A stretch of DNA of 64,000 bases from Paraburkholderia aspalathi (GCF_900116445.1 NZ_FPBH01000002.1:248001-312000); one strand, 5' to 3'; numbered from the stretch's first letter, positions 10,100 through 18,709 are shown. Made by a program: numbers and translations. The notes: generated from the letters alone by a model not told the origin.

Positions 10100-11848
10100 A
10101 TGATCCAGAAGAAGAAATCGCAGTCGCACGATCCGTACGCGCCCGTCGCGAAGAACCAGTTGCTGGCCGCGCGCCTGCCGATGTGGCGTTCGAAACTTGT
10201 CGTCCTGCTGGTGTTCGGCGCGTTCGCGTCGCTGGCGGCGCGCGCGTTCTGGGTGCAGGTGGTCAATCAGGATTTCTACGTCGATCAGGGGCAAAAGCGC
10301 TATCAGCGCACGCTCGAACTCGACGCGACGCGCGGGCGAATCGTCGACCGCAATGGCTCGATGCTTGCCGTCAGTCTCGCGACGTACGAGATTTGGGCCT
10401 CGCCCAAGCTGCTCGACGAAGCCTCGTTCGCGCCGCTTTCGAAGCTGCTCGACCTGCCGCTGGCAGAACTGCGCCGGCGTCTGAATGGCGATAAAACCTT
10501 CGTGCTGCTCAAGCGCCAGGTGGACGCCGACACCGCCGATCATCTCAACAAACTGGGTCTCGCCGGCATCACGCAGATCGCGGATTCGAAGCGCTTTTAT
10601 CCCGAAGGCGAATCGGCGGCGCACGTGGTCGGCTTTACAGATATCGAGGACAACGGCCAGGAAGGCGTCGAGCTCGCCGCCAACGAGCAACTGCTCGGCG
10701 TGCCGGGCCAGCGCGAAGTGATTCGCGACCGCCTGGGCCGCGTGGTGTCCGAGACCCGGCCGCTCGTGCCGGCGCAGAACGGCGACACCATCCACCTGAC
10801 GATCGATCGGCGCATCCAGCAACTCGCTTACGCGCAACTGAAGGACGCCATCGCCAAACATCACGCCGAGGCCGGCAGCGTGGTCGTGCTCGATGCGCGC
10901 AATGGCGAAATTCTCGCGCTCGCTAACTATCCGAGCTTCGATCCGAACGACCGCGCGCGGCTCACCGGGCGGCAACTGCGCAATCGCGCGGTCGTCGACA
11001 CTTTCGAGCCGGGTTCGACGATCAAACCAGTCGTCGTCGCGCTGTCGATCGACGAGGGCAAGGTGCGGCCGCAAAGCATCATCGATACCGCGCCGGGTTG
11101 GTACAAGATCGGCCCGGCGGTGATTCACGACACGTCGAATCACGGCGCGATGACCGTCGCCGAAGCCGTGCAGAAGTCGAGCAATATCGCGCTCGCCAAG
11201 CTCGCATTGAATCTGCCCGCTGAAACGATCTGGAACAAGTATCAGGAATACGGGCTTGGGTTGAGGCCCGAGCTGACCTTTCCGGGCGTCGCGTCGGGCA
11301 AGGTGCGCCCGTACAAACGCTGGCGTCCGATCGAACAGGCGACCATGGCGTATGGCTACGGGCTGTCCACTTCGCTACTGCAGATCGCGCAGGTCTATAC
11401 CGCTTATGCCGGCGACGGCACCATGCATCCCGTGAGTCTGTTGCGGACGAACAAAAACGCGGACGGAACCTCGAGTGCAAGCAGCACGGCGCAGACCATG
11501 GATAAGGGCCATGCAGTCACCACGCCCGCCACCGCGCGCGCGATCCGGTCGATGCTTGAAATGGCCACCGGCGCTGGCGGCACAGGGCGCGCGGCAGTGG
11601 TGGAAGGCTACCGGATCGGCGGCAAAACCGGCACGGCGCGCAAACAGGTCGGCGCGACTTACGCGAAAAACCGTTACCGCGCGCTGTTTGTCGGCATGGC
11701 GCCGATGAGCGACCCACGGCTGATCGTCGCCGTGATGATCGACGACCCGGCCGGCAAAGCGTTTTATGGTGGTACGGTGGCCGGCCCGGTGTTCGGCGCG
11801 GTAACGGGGGGAGCGCTGCAATTGCTGGGGGTGCCGCCGGACGCGTGA
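10100..11848 (+). CDS. FtsI/PBP3-type penicillin-binding protein, lone copy
   Basis: A 582-residue class B penicillin-binding protein: one N-terminal membrane anchor near residues 31-53, a dimerisation/pedestal domain (RGRIVDRNG, a box-1-type motif), then a transpeptidase domain with STIK at 306-309 (catalytic Ser306), SSN at 360-362 and KTGT at 509-512. It cross-links septal peptidoglycan stem peptides in the periplasm. It lies outside any mra/mur/fts gene cluster, so it is probably a second, specialised FtsI paralogue. The flanking genes are a TRIC channel and a convergent diguanylate cyclase. Confidence 0.92.
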   Translation: MIQKKKSQSHDPYAPVAKNQLLAARLPMWRSKLVVLLVFGAFASLAARAFWVQVVNQDFYVDQGQKRYQRTLELDATRGRIVDRNGSMLAVSLATYEIWASPKLLDEASFAPLSKLLDLPLAELRRRLNGDKTFVLLKRQVDADTADHLNKLGLAGITQIADSKRFYPEGESAAHVVGFTDIEDNGQEGVELAANEQLLGVPGQREVIRDRLGRVVSETRPLVPAQNGDTIHLTIDRRIQQLAYAQLKDAIAKHHAEAGSVVVLDARNGEILALANYPSFDPNDRARLTGRQLRNRAVVDTFEPGSTIKPVVVALSIDEGKVRPQSIIDTAPGWYKIGPAVIHDTSNHGAMTVAEAVQKSSNIALAKLALNLPAETIWNKYQEYGLGLRPELTFPGVASGKVRPYKRWRPIEQATMAYGYGLSTSLLQIAQVYTAYAGDGTMHPVSLLRTNKNADGTSSASSTAQTMDKGHAVTTPATARAIRSMLEMATGAGGTGRAAVVEGYRIGGKTGTARKQVGATYAKNRYRALFVGMAPMSDPRLIVAVMIDDPAGKAFYGGTVAGPVFGAVTGGALQLLGVPPDA

Positions 11849-11902
11849 GGATCCGCTGCGCCGTGAATCGCGGCGCGCCGTTCGTTACTCCAGCAGCGAC
11901 AG

Positions 11903-13147
11903 TTAGCGTCGCGCGTTATCGCTGCCCGCTTTCGCCAACGCCTCGATGCGGTTGCGGCCATTGCGTTTAGCCTGGTACATCGCCCGATCGGCTTCTTCCA
12001 TCATCGCGTGGCCGTGCACGGCCGCGTCGGCAGGCGCACCGGCGAGCGTGCGCGCCGCCACGCCGATCGACACGGTCAACGCGATGCGTTCGCCATGGTC
12101 GTCCTGCAAATCGAGTCTTTCGACAGCCAGCCGCACGCGCTCGGCGACCGTCAGCGCATCGGCCCGATCGCCTTGCAGCAGCGCGGTGAACTCTTCGCCG
12201 CCATAGCGTGCCACGGTGTCGCCCAGGCGCACCTGCTGCCGCACGCAGGCGGCCACGGCCGCCAGCGCGCGATCGCCGGTCTGATGGCCGTAGGTGTCGT
12301 TGATCCGCTTGAAGCTGTCGATATCGATGAAAAGACACGCGACCGGCACGCCATACCGGACGGCGCGCATGATTTCCTCGCGCAGCCGTTCATCGAAGTA
12401 GCGGCGATTGGCGAGGCCGGTCAGCGAATCGGTCATACCGAGTTGCTTGAGCCGCTCGCGGTGCGCGACATTGTCGAGACTCGCCGTGACGATGCTCGCA
12501 AAGCGCTCCAGAATATCCGTAGCCATGCCTCCGGCGAAACGCGCCGGGTCGTCGCTGCACAGGCATAGAAAGCCGCTCACGGTGTCACCGGCGGCAAGCG
12601 GCAGCATGATTGCGCTCGCCGGCGCGTCGGCGTCACCGAAGAATGCGCGGCGCGCCGTTTCATCCAGTTGACCAGGCTTGCCCAGCCATGGCCGTCCTTC
12701 GTCGCACAAGCCAAGGGCCGCGAGTCCGCCTTCGCGTGACGTTCTCAGATTGGGCTGGTCGAGTGCATCCAGAGCGCCCGGATCGAGCAGTTCGAGCAGC
12801 ATCGGCGCGCGGTCGTCGAGCCACAACGTCACGCTCGCTAGCGAGAATTCCTTCGGCAGATGGCTGAACAGCGTGTCGAGAAACGACGCGAAATCCTGCG
12901 CGCCGATCAACCTCAACTCGACGTTCTGGAAACGGCGCAGCGTGCGCTCGTTGTGCTGCACGGTATCGACGAGCGAGCGCAGTCGGTCTGAAAGCGGCGT
13001 TTGAGCGAGATTCGTCACGTTATTGATGCGGGCCCGGAGGCGAAGCGGGGTCGGCGGCCCCAACCGCTGTAATAACGGCCAATTCCGCGAGGTCTTGAGG
13101 GTTCGATCACCGCGCACGCAAAAACAGCGGTTTAACAGGGCGATCAC
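11903..13147 (-). CDS. Diguanylate cyclase with N-terminal DUF484/GAF-like domain
   Basis: Residues about 50-240 resemble DUF484, a GAF-like sensor fold. Residues about 245-405 form a GGDEF domain with active-site GGEEF at 316-320, and an RxxD allosteric inhibition site five residues before it. It should make cyclic-di-GMP from two GTP and be subject to product inhibition. No transmembrane helix is obvious. The start is uncertain: the first 43 residues look atypical and a GTG at 13018 would start directly before the sensor domain, but neither start has a clear ribosome-binding site. No partner genes. Confidence 0.85.
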   Translation of the reverse strand: MIALLNRCFCVRGDRTLKTSRNWPLLQRLGPPTPLRLRARINNVTNLAQTPLSDRLRSLVDTVQHNERTLRRFQNVELRLIGAQDFASFLDTLFSHLPKEFSLASVTLWLDDRAPMLLELLDPGALDALDQPNLRTSREGGLAALGLCDEGRPWLGKPGQLDETARRAFFGDADAPASAIMLPLAAGDTVSGFLCLCSDDPARFAGGMATDILERFASIVTASLDNVAHRERLKQLGMTDSLTGLANRRYFDERLREEIMRAVRYGVPVACLFIDIDSFKRINDTYGHQTGDRALAAVAACVRQQVRLGDTVARYGGEEFTALLQGDRADALTVAERVRLAVERLDLQDDHGERIALTVSIGVAARTLAGAPADAAVHGHAMMEEADRAMYQAKRNGRNRIEALAKAGSDNARR

Positions 13148-13237
13148 GCAGCGGGATCAAGCGCGGGAATTTTGAGCGTGATCTTAAGTTTGGCTTAATT
13201 CTTACCTGTAACTATGGCGTCCAACATCCCCTGTTGA

Positions 13238-13266
13238 GCCGCCAGAACATCGGCGGCGCTTTTTTT
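13238..13266 (+). terminator. Intrinsic-terminator-like hairpin in the leader of the next gene
   Basis: GCCGCC (13238-13243) pairs with GGCGGC (13252-13257), followed by GC and seven T. On this strand the nearest upstream gene ends 1.4 kb away, so it is better read as a leader terminator 64 nt before the gene at 13330. A seven-codon frame (ATG at 13214, stop at 13235-13237) ends right at its base. Confidence 0.5.
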
Positions 13267-13329
13267 CTCAAGGGATGTCGCCGACGCGCCGATAGATGGA
13301 CAGCATGCCTGCGAAGAAGGAGTCAAACG

Positions 13330-13587
13330 ATGGTGGAAGACACGGTATTCGAGCATCTGCGCGCGATGCCCGGCAACGAATGGGTGCGCCAGATCCACTC
13401 GTGCAAGGTCTCGGACCCCTTGCAGCCCCCTTGGGGACGCTCGTACAGACTCGTCGAATGGACCATGAAGCACACCCCCGAATCGAGCCGCCGCGTGGTG
13501 CCCGCGGAAAGCACACCACTCGAAATCGCCCAGGCGGTCGTATCGCACATTCCGGGGCGCCGGTTCTGCCAGCACGGCGACGATTGA
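13330..13587 (+). CDS. Conserved-looking hypothetical protein, 85 aa
   Basis: Start at the ATG at 13330, with AAGGAG nine nt upstream. A longer frame from 13234 crosses the leader hairpin and is unlikely. The protein is soluble, with no signal peptide; the segment LQPPWGRSYRLVEWTMKH is aromatic-rich and the C-terminus has RRFCQHGDD. I do not recognise a family. A leader hairpin with a T-run upstream suggests attenuation-like control. Confidence 0.6.
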   Translation: MVEDTVFEHLRAMPGNEWVRQIHSCKVSDPLQPPWGRSYRLVEWTMKHTPESSRRVVPAESTPLEIAQAVVSHIPGRRFCQHGDD

Positions 13588-13609
13588 TCCTGTTTCCGGC
13601 AACCTGCCC

Positions 13610-14248
13610 TCAGTTTTTCGCGCGCTTCGCCATTTCTTCCTCAAACAGGGCGAATTCTTCCCTTGCGGCCTTTGCCACACTTGGCCGCTGCATCAAGCGC
13701 TTGTAGTAAGCCGCCACCGCCGGCCATTGCGACAGATCGATGCCGCCATACGACGCCCAGTTCAGCACCGTGACCAGATACGCGTCGCCCACGCTGAACG
13801 CGTCGAGCAGATACTCGCTTTGCGCCAGATGATCCTGCAGAACACCTAGCCGCAATGCGGCCTTGTCGCGCGCATAGCGCTTCACGTCTTCGGGCGCGCG
13901 CGCATCCAGCAGCGGCACGAACACTGCCTTGTGCAACTCCGTACTGATAAAACCCAGCCATTGCTGCAAGCGCGCGCGCTGTGCCGTACCCGCAGCAGGC
14001 GCAAGCCGTGCGGCCGGAAAATGATCGGCTACATACGGCAGGATCGCCGTGTTTTCGGTCAACAGCCAGCCTTCATCCGTGCGCAGTACCGGCACCTGCC
14101 CGAGCGGACTGATCGGATAGAAGTCCGAGCCGTCCGACAACTGTTTCGACTTCGTGTCGACCTGAATGAACCCAGCCTGTGCCCCCGCCTCGTACAACGC
14201 GATTCGGGTGGCCAGTGAACAAGCGAGCGGCGAGAAGTACAGATCCAT
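13610..14248 (-). CDS. Glutathione S-transferase family protein
   Basis: A 212-residue soluble protein with an N-terminal thioredoxin-like GST domain and an all-helical C-terminal domain. Cys10 in SPLACS is where beta-class GSTs carry their catalytic cysteine, and LGQVPVLRTDEG is the cis-Pro region. Likely role: glutathione conjugation or disulfide reduction in the cytoplasm. AGGGGA lies upstream of the ATG. It is divergent from a TetR gene across 65 nt, which suggests that TetR controls it. Confidence 0.88.
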   Translation of the reverse strand: MDLYFSPLACSLATRIALYEAGAQAGFIQVDTKSKQLSDGSDFYPISPLGQVPVLRTDEGWLLTENTAILPYVADHFPAARLAPAAGTAQRARLQQWLGFISTELHKAVFVPLLDARAPEDVKRYARDKAALRLGVLQDHLAQSEYLLDAFSVGDAYLVTVLNWASYGGIDLSQWPAVAAYYKRLMQRPSVAKAAREEFALFEEEMAKRAKN

Positions 14249-14268
14249 GGGAAATCCCCTGTCGTTGG

Positions 14269-14334
14269 TTTTTTTGTACTATATTGCATATAAATCACTT
14301 CCGCCATATTTATATGCCGACCAGTACAAAAAAA
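14269..14334. promoter_or_regulatory. Inverted repeat across the GST-TetR divergent promoter
   Basis: TTTTTTTGTACT (14269-14280) is perfectly repeated in inverse at 14323-14334, 42 nt apart. The left half lies just upstream of the GST start and the right half in codons 4-7 of the TetR gene; the A+T-rich centre holds -10-like sequence (TATATT). It may be an operator pair for the TetR protein, though the gap is long for one dimer site. Confidence 0.35.
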
Positions 14335-14994
14335 GAAGTTCGTCCGCGTGGCCGTCCGCGTGCCTATGATTCCGACCAGGCGCTCGCCGATGCAAGAGAC
14401 GTGTTCTGGCGCAGCGGCTATGCGGGCACCTCGCTGGATCAATTGAGCACTGCGACCGGTATGAATCGCCCGAGTCTGTACGGTGCATTCGGCGACAAAC
14501 ATGCTTTGTATCTGTCCACGCTCGAACGTTATATCGAGGCCGGACGGCTCGCGATGGTTCATGCACTCAGCGAGGATCTGCCATTGCCGCAGGCTCTGCT
14601 GCGCGTTTATGACGGCGCGCTCGCGTGGTACTTGCCCGCCGACGGCGATCAACTCGGCTGCTTCATGATCGGCACCGCCACGGTCGAAGCGGTGGATGAC
14701 GTCGAAGTCCGCACAGCGCTAGCCGAGGGACTGCGCACCTACGACAAGGCCTTCGAGAAACGCTTAAAGCTGGCGCAGGCCGCAGGCGAACTGCCTGCCG
14801 ATGCGCAACCGCCTCTCCTCGCGAAGATCGCGTCGGCGATTTTGCACAGCCTCGCGCTGCGCGCTCGCGCCGGAGATTCGCGCGCGTCGCTGCGGGCAAC
14901 GGCGGTTGCAGGGGTGGCGTTGATCTGCGGCAGTGCGGGCGCGTCACCTGCGCCGGCAACGGGCAAAACCACAGTAAAAGGACGTGGACGGTAA
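14314..14994 (+). CDS. TetR/AcrR family transcriptional regulator
   Basis: A 226-residue regulator. Start at the ATG at 14314; an in-frame ATG at 14179 would lie inside the divergent GST gene. The N-terminal HTH spans about residues 18-62 (YAGTSLDQLSTATGMNRPSLYGAF, a classic TetR recognition-helix pattern). The C-terminal ligand domain contains a cysteine in LGCFMIG, as often seen in this subgroup. The last 25 residues are low-complexity Ala/Gly/Lys. It is probably a repressor of the divergent GST gene and itself; the inducer is unknown. Confidence 0.85.
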   Translation: MPTSTKKEVRPRGRPRAYDSDQALADARDVFWRSGYAGTSLDQLSTATGMNRPSLYGAFGDKHALYLSTLERYIEAGRLAMVHALSEDLPLPQALLRVYDGALAWYLPADGDQLGCFMIGTATVEAVDDVEVRTALAEGLRTYDKAFEKRLKLAQAAGELPADAQPPLLAKIASAILHSLALRARAGDSRASLRATAVAGVALICGSAGASPAPATGKTTVKGRGR

Positions 14995-15137
14995 GCGGAA
15001 GGAGTTCGCTCGCGTTACTCGATTTCCGTTCAGGTCACAGGCGACCGAGGGTAGCAACTCCTTTGCAATGCTTGACAGTCACGGGGAATGTTTATGCCTA
15101 TGATGGGTCGATTCACCCGACACGTCATGGTTTCGAC

Positions 15138-15221
15138 ATGAACTACCCGTACGACGTACTGACCGCCGCCTGTCTTTTCATCATCGTGATCTCCACCACC
15201 ATCATGCTCGCGCTCACCTGA
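15138..15221 (+). CDS. Possible 27-residue membrane peptide
   Basis: ATG at 15138 to TGA at 15219-15221. After MNYPYDVLTAA comes one hydrophobic stretch (CLFIIVISTTIMLAL) that would span the membrane. No strong ribosome-binding site is visible. A TTGACA at 15072-15077 and TATGAT at 15099-15104 lie upstream but are 21 nt apart, longer than ideal. It precedes the LexA-box gene on the same strand. Plausible but unproven. Confidence 0.35.
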   Translation: MNYPYDVLTAACLFIIVISTTIMLALT

Positions 15222-15301
15222 GCGAGCGTTGCAACGCCCCCTGCTATAGGGCGTGCTAGCAGGTCAACGCGCACCCCGCGGTTCCGTAAAAAGACGGGAT
15301 A

Positions 15302-15321
15302 TACTGTACATATATACAGTA
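15302..15321. promoter_or_regulatory. LexA (SOS) box
   Basis: TACTGTACATATATACAGTA differs at one position from the E. coli LexA consensus and keeps the CTG-N10-CAG core. It ends 15 nt before the ATG of the gene at 15337 and overlaps possible -10 hexamers (TATACT at 15300-15305 or TATACA at 15313-15318), so LexA binding would block the promoter. Confidence 0.88.
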
Positions 15322-15336
15322 CTTTTCGTCTGAACA

Positions 15337-15705
15337 ATGCGCCTTCCTCCATTCGAACCTCCCACGCTCGCCGAGCTGCGCGCCTGGTGGCGTACACGCG
15401 ACGAACAGGCCATCCAGCGCCTCATCCTCGAGATTCAAAGGCAACGGCTCACGCTGCTGGAGTTGCGCAACCTGATCGACAGCGGCGTCCAGCAGGCGCG
15501 CGCCGCCGACCGCACGCTGGTCGAACGCGGCGAACCACTCATGACGTTACGCATACGGATCGCGCAGGAAGTGCTGCGCGTAGGTGATATCGACGATACC
15601 CGGCAGATGAGCCGCGCCGCACAGGAAAAGCTCGCCGTGCGCACCGAGGGCCAGATGGAATACGCGCGCGAAGGCCGCTTGAGGCGGCAACGCAGGAATA
15701 TCTAG
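15337..15705 (+). CDS. Unknown protein under predicted LexA control
   Basis: A 122-residue, strongly basic and arginine-rich protein. Residues about 10-60 and 70-115 look helical with heptad-like leucines (possible coiled coil), with no signal peptide or membrane segment. There is no recognisable nuclease, polymerase or inhibitor motif. The near-consensus LexA box directly before the start is the best clue: expression should rise on DNA damage. No imuA/imuB/dnaE2 or recombinase gene is next to it. The downstream neighbour is a convergent LysE exporter. Confidence 0.7.
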   Translation: MRLPPFEPPTLAELRAWWRTRDEQAIQRLILEIQRQRLTLLELRNLIDSGVQQARAADRTLVERGEPLMTLRIRIAQEVLRVGDIDDTRQMSRAAQEKLAVRTEGQMEYAREGRLRRQRRNI

Positions 15706-15776
15706 TTCGAGTGTCGCAAGGTGTTTCTGCGCGCCCGAAGGAAAAAACGGTGCGCGGCCGGATCAATGCTGCAGGA

Positions 15777-16403
15777 TCAGCGCGTTTGCGTGGCGACGCG
15801 CAAGCCGAGCGAAATAAACAGCACGCCGATGATCTTGTTTTGCCAGCGGCTAAGCCATGTCAGGCGCTTGACGAGTTTGCCCAACGGACGAATCGTCAGC
15901 ACGATCAGCGTTGTATAAAGCGCGCTCATGCCGACGAAGATCAGTCCGAGCGTCGTGAACTGCAGGAACGAAGAACCGTGCTCGGGGCGAACGAACTGCG
16001 GCAGAAACGCGAGGAAAAACAGCGCGGTCTTGGGGTTCAGCACTTCGGCAGGGATCGCCTGAAAGAAGGCCTTGGAGGCGGATACCGGCGCGACTGTCGG
16101 CAAATGCGCGCTCGCCTGCTTTTCGCGCAAGGCGCGAATGCCCAGATAGACGAGATAGGCGGCGCCGACGATTTTCACGGCATTGAAGGCGAGTGCCGAC
16201 GTCATCAGCAACGCCGACAGGCCAATCGCGGCGCCCAGCGTGTGGATGAAATCGCCAGCGGCGACGCCGAGACCGGTGAGTATGCCGGCCTTGCGCCCAC
16301 CATGCACCGTGCGGGTCAAAACCAGCAGCACGGCCGGACCGGGAATCAGAAAGAGCCCGAGTACAACGGCAACGAAGGTTCCTAGCGTAGAAAGATCAAG
16401 CAT
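15777..16403 (-). CDS. LysE family amino-acid exporter
   Basis: A 208-residue inner-membrane protein with about six hydrophobic segments. The N-terminal segment has PGPAVLLVLTRTVHGG, the LysE/RhtB hallmark region, and a central NPKTALFFLAFLPQFV motif. Exports amino acids or similar metabolites using the proton gradient. CAGGAGA lies upstream of the ATG. Divergent from yigZ; no regulator is attached. Confidence 0.9.
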   Translation of the reverse strand: MLDLSTLGTFVAVVLGLFLIPGPAVLLVLTRTVHGGRKAGILTGLGVAAGDFIHTLGAAIGLSALLMTSALAFNAVKIVGAAYLVYLGIRALREKQASAHLPTVAPVSASKAFFQAIPAEVLNPKTALFFLAFLPQFVRPEHGSSFLQFTTLGLIFVGMSALYTTLIVLTIRPLGKLVKRLTWLSRWQNKIIGVLFISLGLRVATQTR

Positions 16404-16568
16404 GTCGTCTCCTGTGTGGCGCGCTCACTTCAGCGGACAGGCGCGCGTTCAGCGGACGATTGTAGATCGTTCGGCGATTCCCCGCCGACGATCCGTTACC
16501 ATTGCGGGCACAGGGCCGCATACGCTCCATATGCGGCCCGCATTTTTTCATCCACCGAAGTCTTTGCC

Positions 16569-17153
16569 TTGCCCACCTACACCTTGCCCGCGCCGCTCTC
16601 TGCGGAACTCGAGATTCGCAAGAGCCGTTTCATCGCGCACGCGATACCGGTCGCCGACCGCGACGCCGCGATGGCCGAGTTGCGGCGTCTGCGCGACGAG
16701 CATCCTGGCGCGACGCATGTCTGCTGGGCTCTGCTGGCAGGTGGCCAATCAGGGATGTCCGACGACGGCGAGCCATCTGGCACGGCAGGCCGGCCGATTC
16801 TCGAAGTGCTGCGGCATCACGATCTGGACGGCGTGCTGGCCGCCGTCGTGCGGTATTACGGCGGCGTAAAGCTGGGTGCCGGCGGGTTGGTGCGAGCGTA
16901 TACCGACGCGATTGCTTCGGCTCTATTGGATGCGCCGCGGGTGGAGAGGATTGCCCAGGTTCCGCTGATCGTCGAAGTGAGCTATGCCGATGAAGCGAAG
17001 GTGCGCAGATGGATCGAGGCTGAAGGTTACGGGCTTGTGGACAGTGCCTACGGGATGCTGGTGAAGATCACGGTCCGCCTGCCCGTCAATGCGGTAGATG
17101 ACGCCCGGCTAGCCCTGGTGGACATGACTCAGGGGAAAGCCGGGTTCTTTTGA
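16569..17153 (+). CDS. yigZ: YigZ/IMPACT family protein
   Basis: A 194-residue protein if started at TTG 16569, which puts PTYTLPAPL at the N-terminus as in other YigZ proteins; no in-frame ATG sits close by, and the frame runs open to 16416. Residues about 15-120 are the UPF0029 domain (KSRFIAHA; DDGEPSGTAGRPIL; RYYGGVKLGAGGLVRAY) and the C-terminal part is DUF1949. The molecular role is unsettled; related proteins are linked to translation control and PEPCK-like regulation. The TTG start should be treated as provisional. Confidence 0.85.
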   Translation: MPTYTLPAPLSAELEIRKSRFIAHAIPVADRDAAMAELRRLRDEHPGATHVCWALLAGGQSGMSDDGEPSGTAGRPILEVLRHHDLDGVLAAVVRYYGGVKLGAGGLVRAYTDAIASALLDAPRVERIAQVPLIVEVSYADEAKVRRWIEAEGYGLVDSAYGMLVKITVRLPVNAVDDARLALVDMTQGKAGFF

Positions 17154-17372
17154 TCGCGTTGCCTTCGGCGCGGAGCTGCTTCAATCGTTCGAGAATTCCG
17201 GACCCCGATCCACTTTAGAAGATGCACAGGATCGGCTCGCTGTTACCATGCTGCTCTGTACCGGAATGACTCCACTTAAAAGGCAATTCCTCTGACCTCG
17301 ACCGACGCTTTTTCCAGCACAGCGCCCGAGTCGCCGCAACAGAGTCAGTCTCTGCGGCCATCGCTCGATCCC

Positions 17373-17936
17373 ATGCGTCCGGGCCTGAGATCCACCGTGC
17401 TCAAGGGTTGCGGCGTCGTCGCACTGCCGTTGATGCTGTCCGCATGCTCCTGGTCGTGGTTCGGCCTGAATTGCCCACCGCGCGCAACCGCGCATCCAAC
17501 TGGCTGGCTGAGCGTCGCGCCCGCCGGCGATTTCGCCTACATGCCGGCTCGCAATGGCCAGGTTTCGCCAAACCGGATCGAGAATACGGCGATGACCGGC
17601 ATTGTGCTAAAAAACGATATCAACGAGACCGTGCGCAACAGCATTGCCAGCAGCTTGCAGGTCGCGGGCTTTCATCTCACCGAAGACAGGAAGGTTCTGA
17701 GCGGCAGCATTGAGAAGTTCACGGTGGATGACGCGCGGTCGCCAGCGTTCTGGACGCTGAAAATGCGCTACATCGTGACCGATGCCACGACCCAGAAGGT
17801 TGTGTTCTCAACCACCAAGACGGTGCGGCAGAAGTCGCCCAAATTCACAAGTAATACCATCGCCATCGAAGACACGGTCAAGCTGAGTGTCGAAGCGTTG
17901 ATCAGCGACCCAGGCTTCGTTAATTCGGTGAATTGA
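17373..17936 (+). CDS. Putative lipoprotein, YajG-like pattern
   Basis: A 187-residue protein with an export signal ending in lipobox LSAC (Cys25), so it should be lipidated in the envelope. The mature part has alternating beta strands and helices (helix around NETVRNSIASSLQVAG, strand around KVLSGSIEKFTVDD) that recall small outer-membrane-facing lipoproteins such as YajG, but I cannot assign the family with confidence. No operon partner. The 219 nt upstream holds no other gene. Confidence 0.65.
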   Translation: MRPGLRSTVLKGCGVVALPLMLSACSWSWFGLNCPPRATAHPTGWLSVAPAGDFAYMPARNGQVSPNRIENTAMTGIVLKNDINETVRNSIASSLQVAGFHLTEDRKVLSGSIEKFTVDDARSPAFWTLKMRYIVTDATTQKVVFSTTKTVRQKSPKFTSNTIAIEDTVKLSVEALISDPGFVNSVN

Positions 17937-18088
17937 GCGGACGGACCGAATAGGCGCCGTCTGCCGATTCGCTACAATCGGGAAATATCGAGAGGAACGC
18001 AAAATCGCGCAGCATCGAAGCGCCGCTGGCGCCTGCCGTCTCGCGTGCCCGATTCTGCAACCCTGTGCCCTTCTCCGTGCGAGCCGTC

Positions 18089-18709
18089 ATGTCTATCACC
18101 ACCTGGCTGTTCTTCCTGCCCGCCTGCTTCGCGATCAACCTAGCGCCCGGTCCTAACAATCTTCTATCCATCAACGTTGCCGCGCGTCACGGCTTCATGA
18201 CGGCTTTCGTCGGCGGCACCGGCCGGCTGGTCGCGTTCGCGTTGATGCTGGTGTTGGCCGCGACTGGCCTCGCCGTCGTGCTGCACGCGTCCGAGTGGTT
18301 CTTCCTCGCAATCAAACTGGCCGGCGCCGCGTATCTGATCTGGCTTGCCATCCAGTTGTGGCGCAGCGACGCGCCGGCCATCGATACGATTCAACAGGAC
18401 GACGCATCGCTCTGGCGGATTGCGCGGCAGGAGTGTCTTGTGGCTGCGGGCAATCCGAAGGCGATTCTGGTTTTCACCGCATTTTTGCCGCAGTTCGTGG
18501 ATATCGCCAAACCGATACTGCCGCAGTTCGCGGTGCTCGGCGCGAGCTTCCTGGTCCTCGAATGGGTGGCGATCGCGTTGTATTCGTGGGCCGGCATGCA
18601 CCTTGGCAAGTGGCTGGTTCGCGCCAAGGTTCGCCGGTGGTTCAATCGCTGCTGCGGGGCGTTTCTGGCGGCAATCGGTGTGAGTTTTCTGCTGGTTCGG
18701 CGGACTTAA
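18089..18709 (+). CDS. LysE family translocator
   Basis: A 206-residue multi-spanning membrane protein starting at ATG 18089 (MSITTW), eight residues after an earlier in-frame ATG. It shows LAPGPNNLLSIN and NPKAILVFTAFLPQFV, the two LysE/RhtB signatures. It is the second LysE-type exporter within 3 kb but only distantly similar to the one at 15777, so they are not a recent duplication. The substrate is probably an amino acid or derivative. Confidence 0.9.
   Translation: MSITTWLFFLPACFAINLAPGPNNLLSINVAARHGFMTAFVGGTGRLVAFALMLVLAATGLAVVLHASEWFFLAIKLAGAAYLIWLAIQLWRSDAPAIDTIQQDDASLWRIARQECLVAAGNPKAILVFTAFLPQFVDIAKPILPQFAVLGASFLVLEWVAIALYSWAGMHLGKWLVRAKVRRWFNRCCGAFLAAIGVSFLLVRRT

Noticed and set aside
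15072..15104. TTGACA ... TATGAT as a sigma-70 promoter
   Set aside because: The spacer is 21 nt, too long for a confident call; mentioned only with the small peptide.
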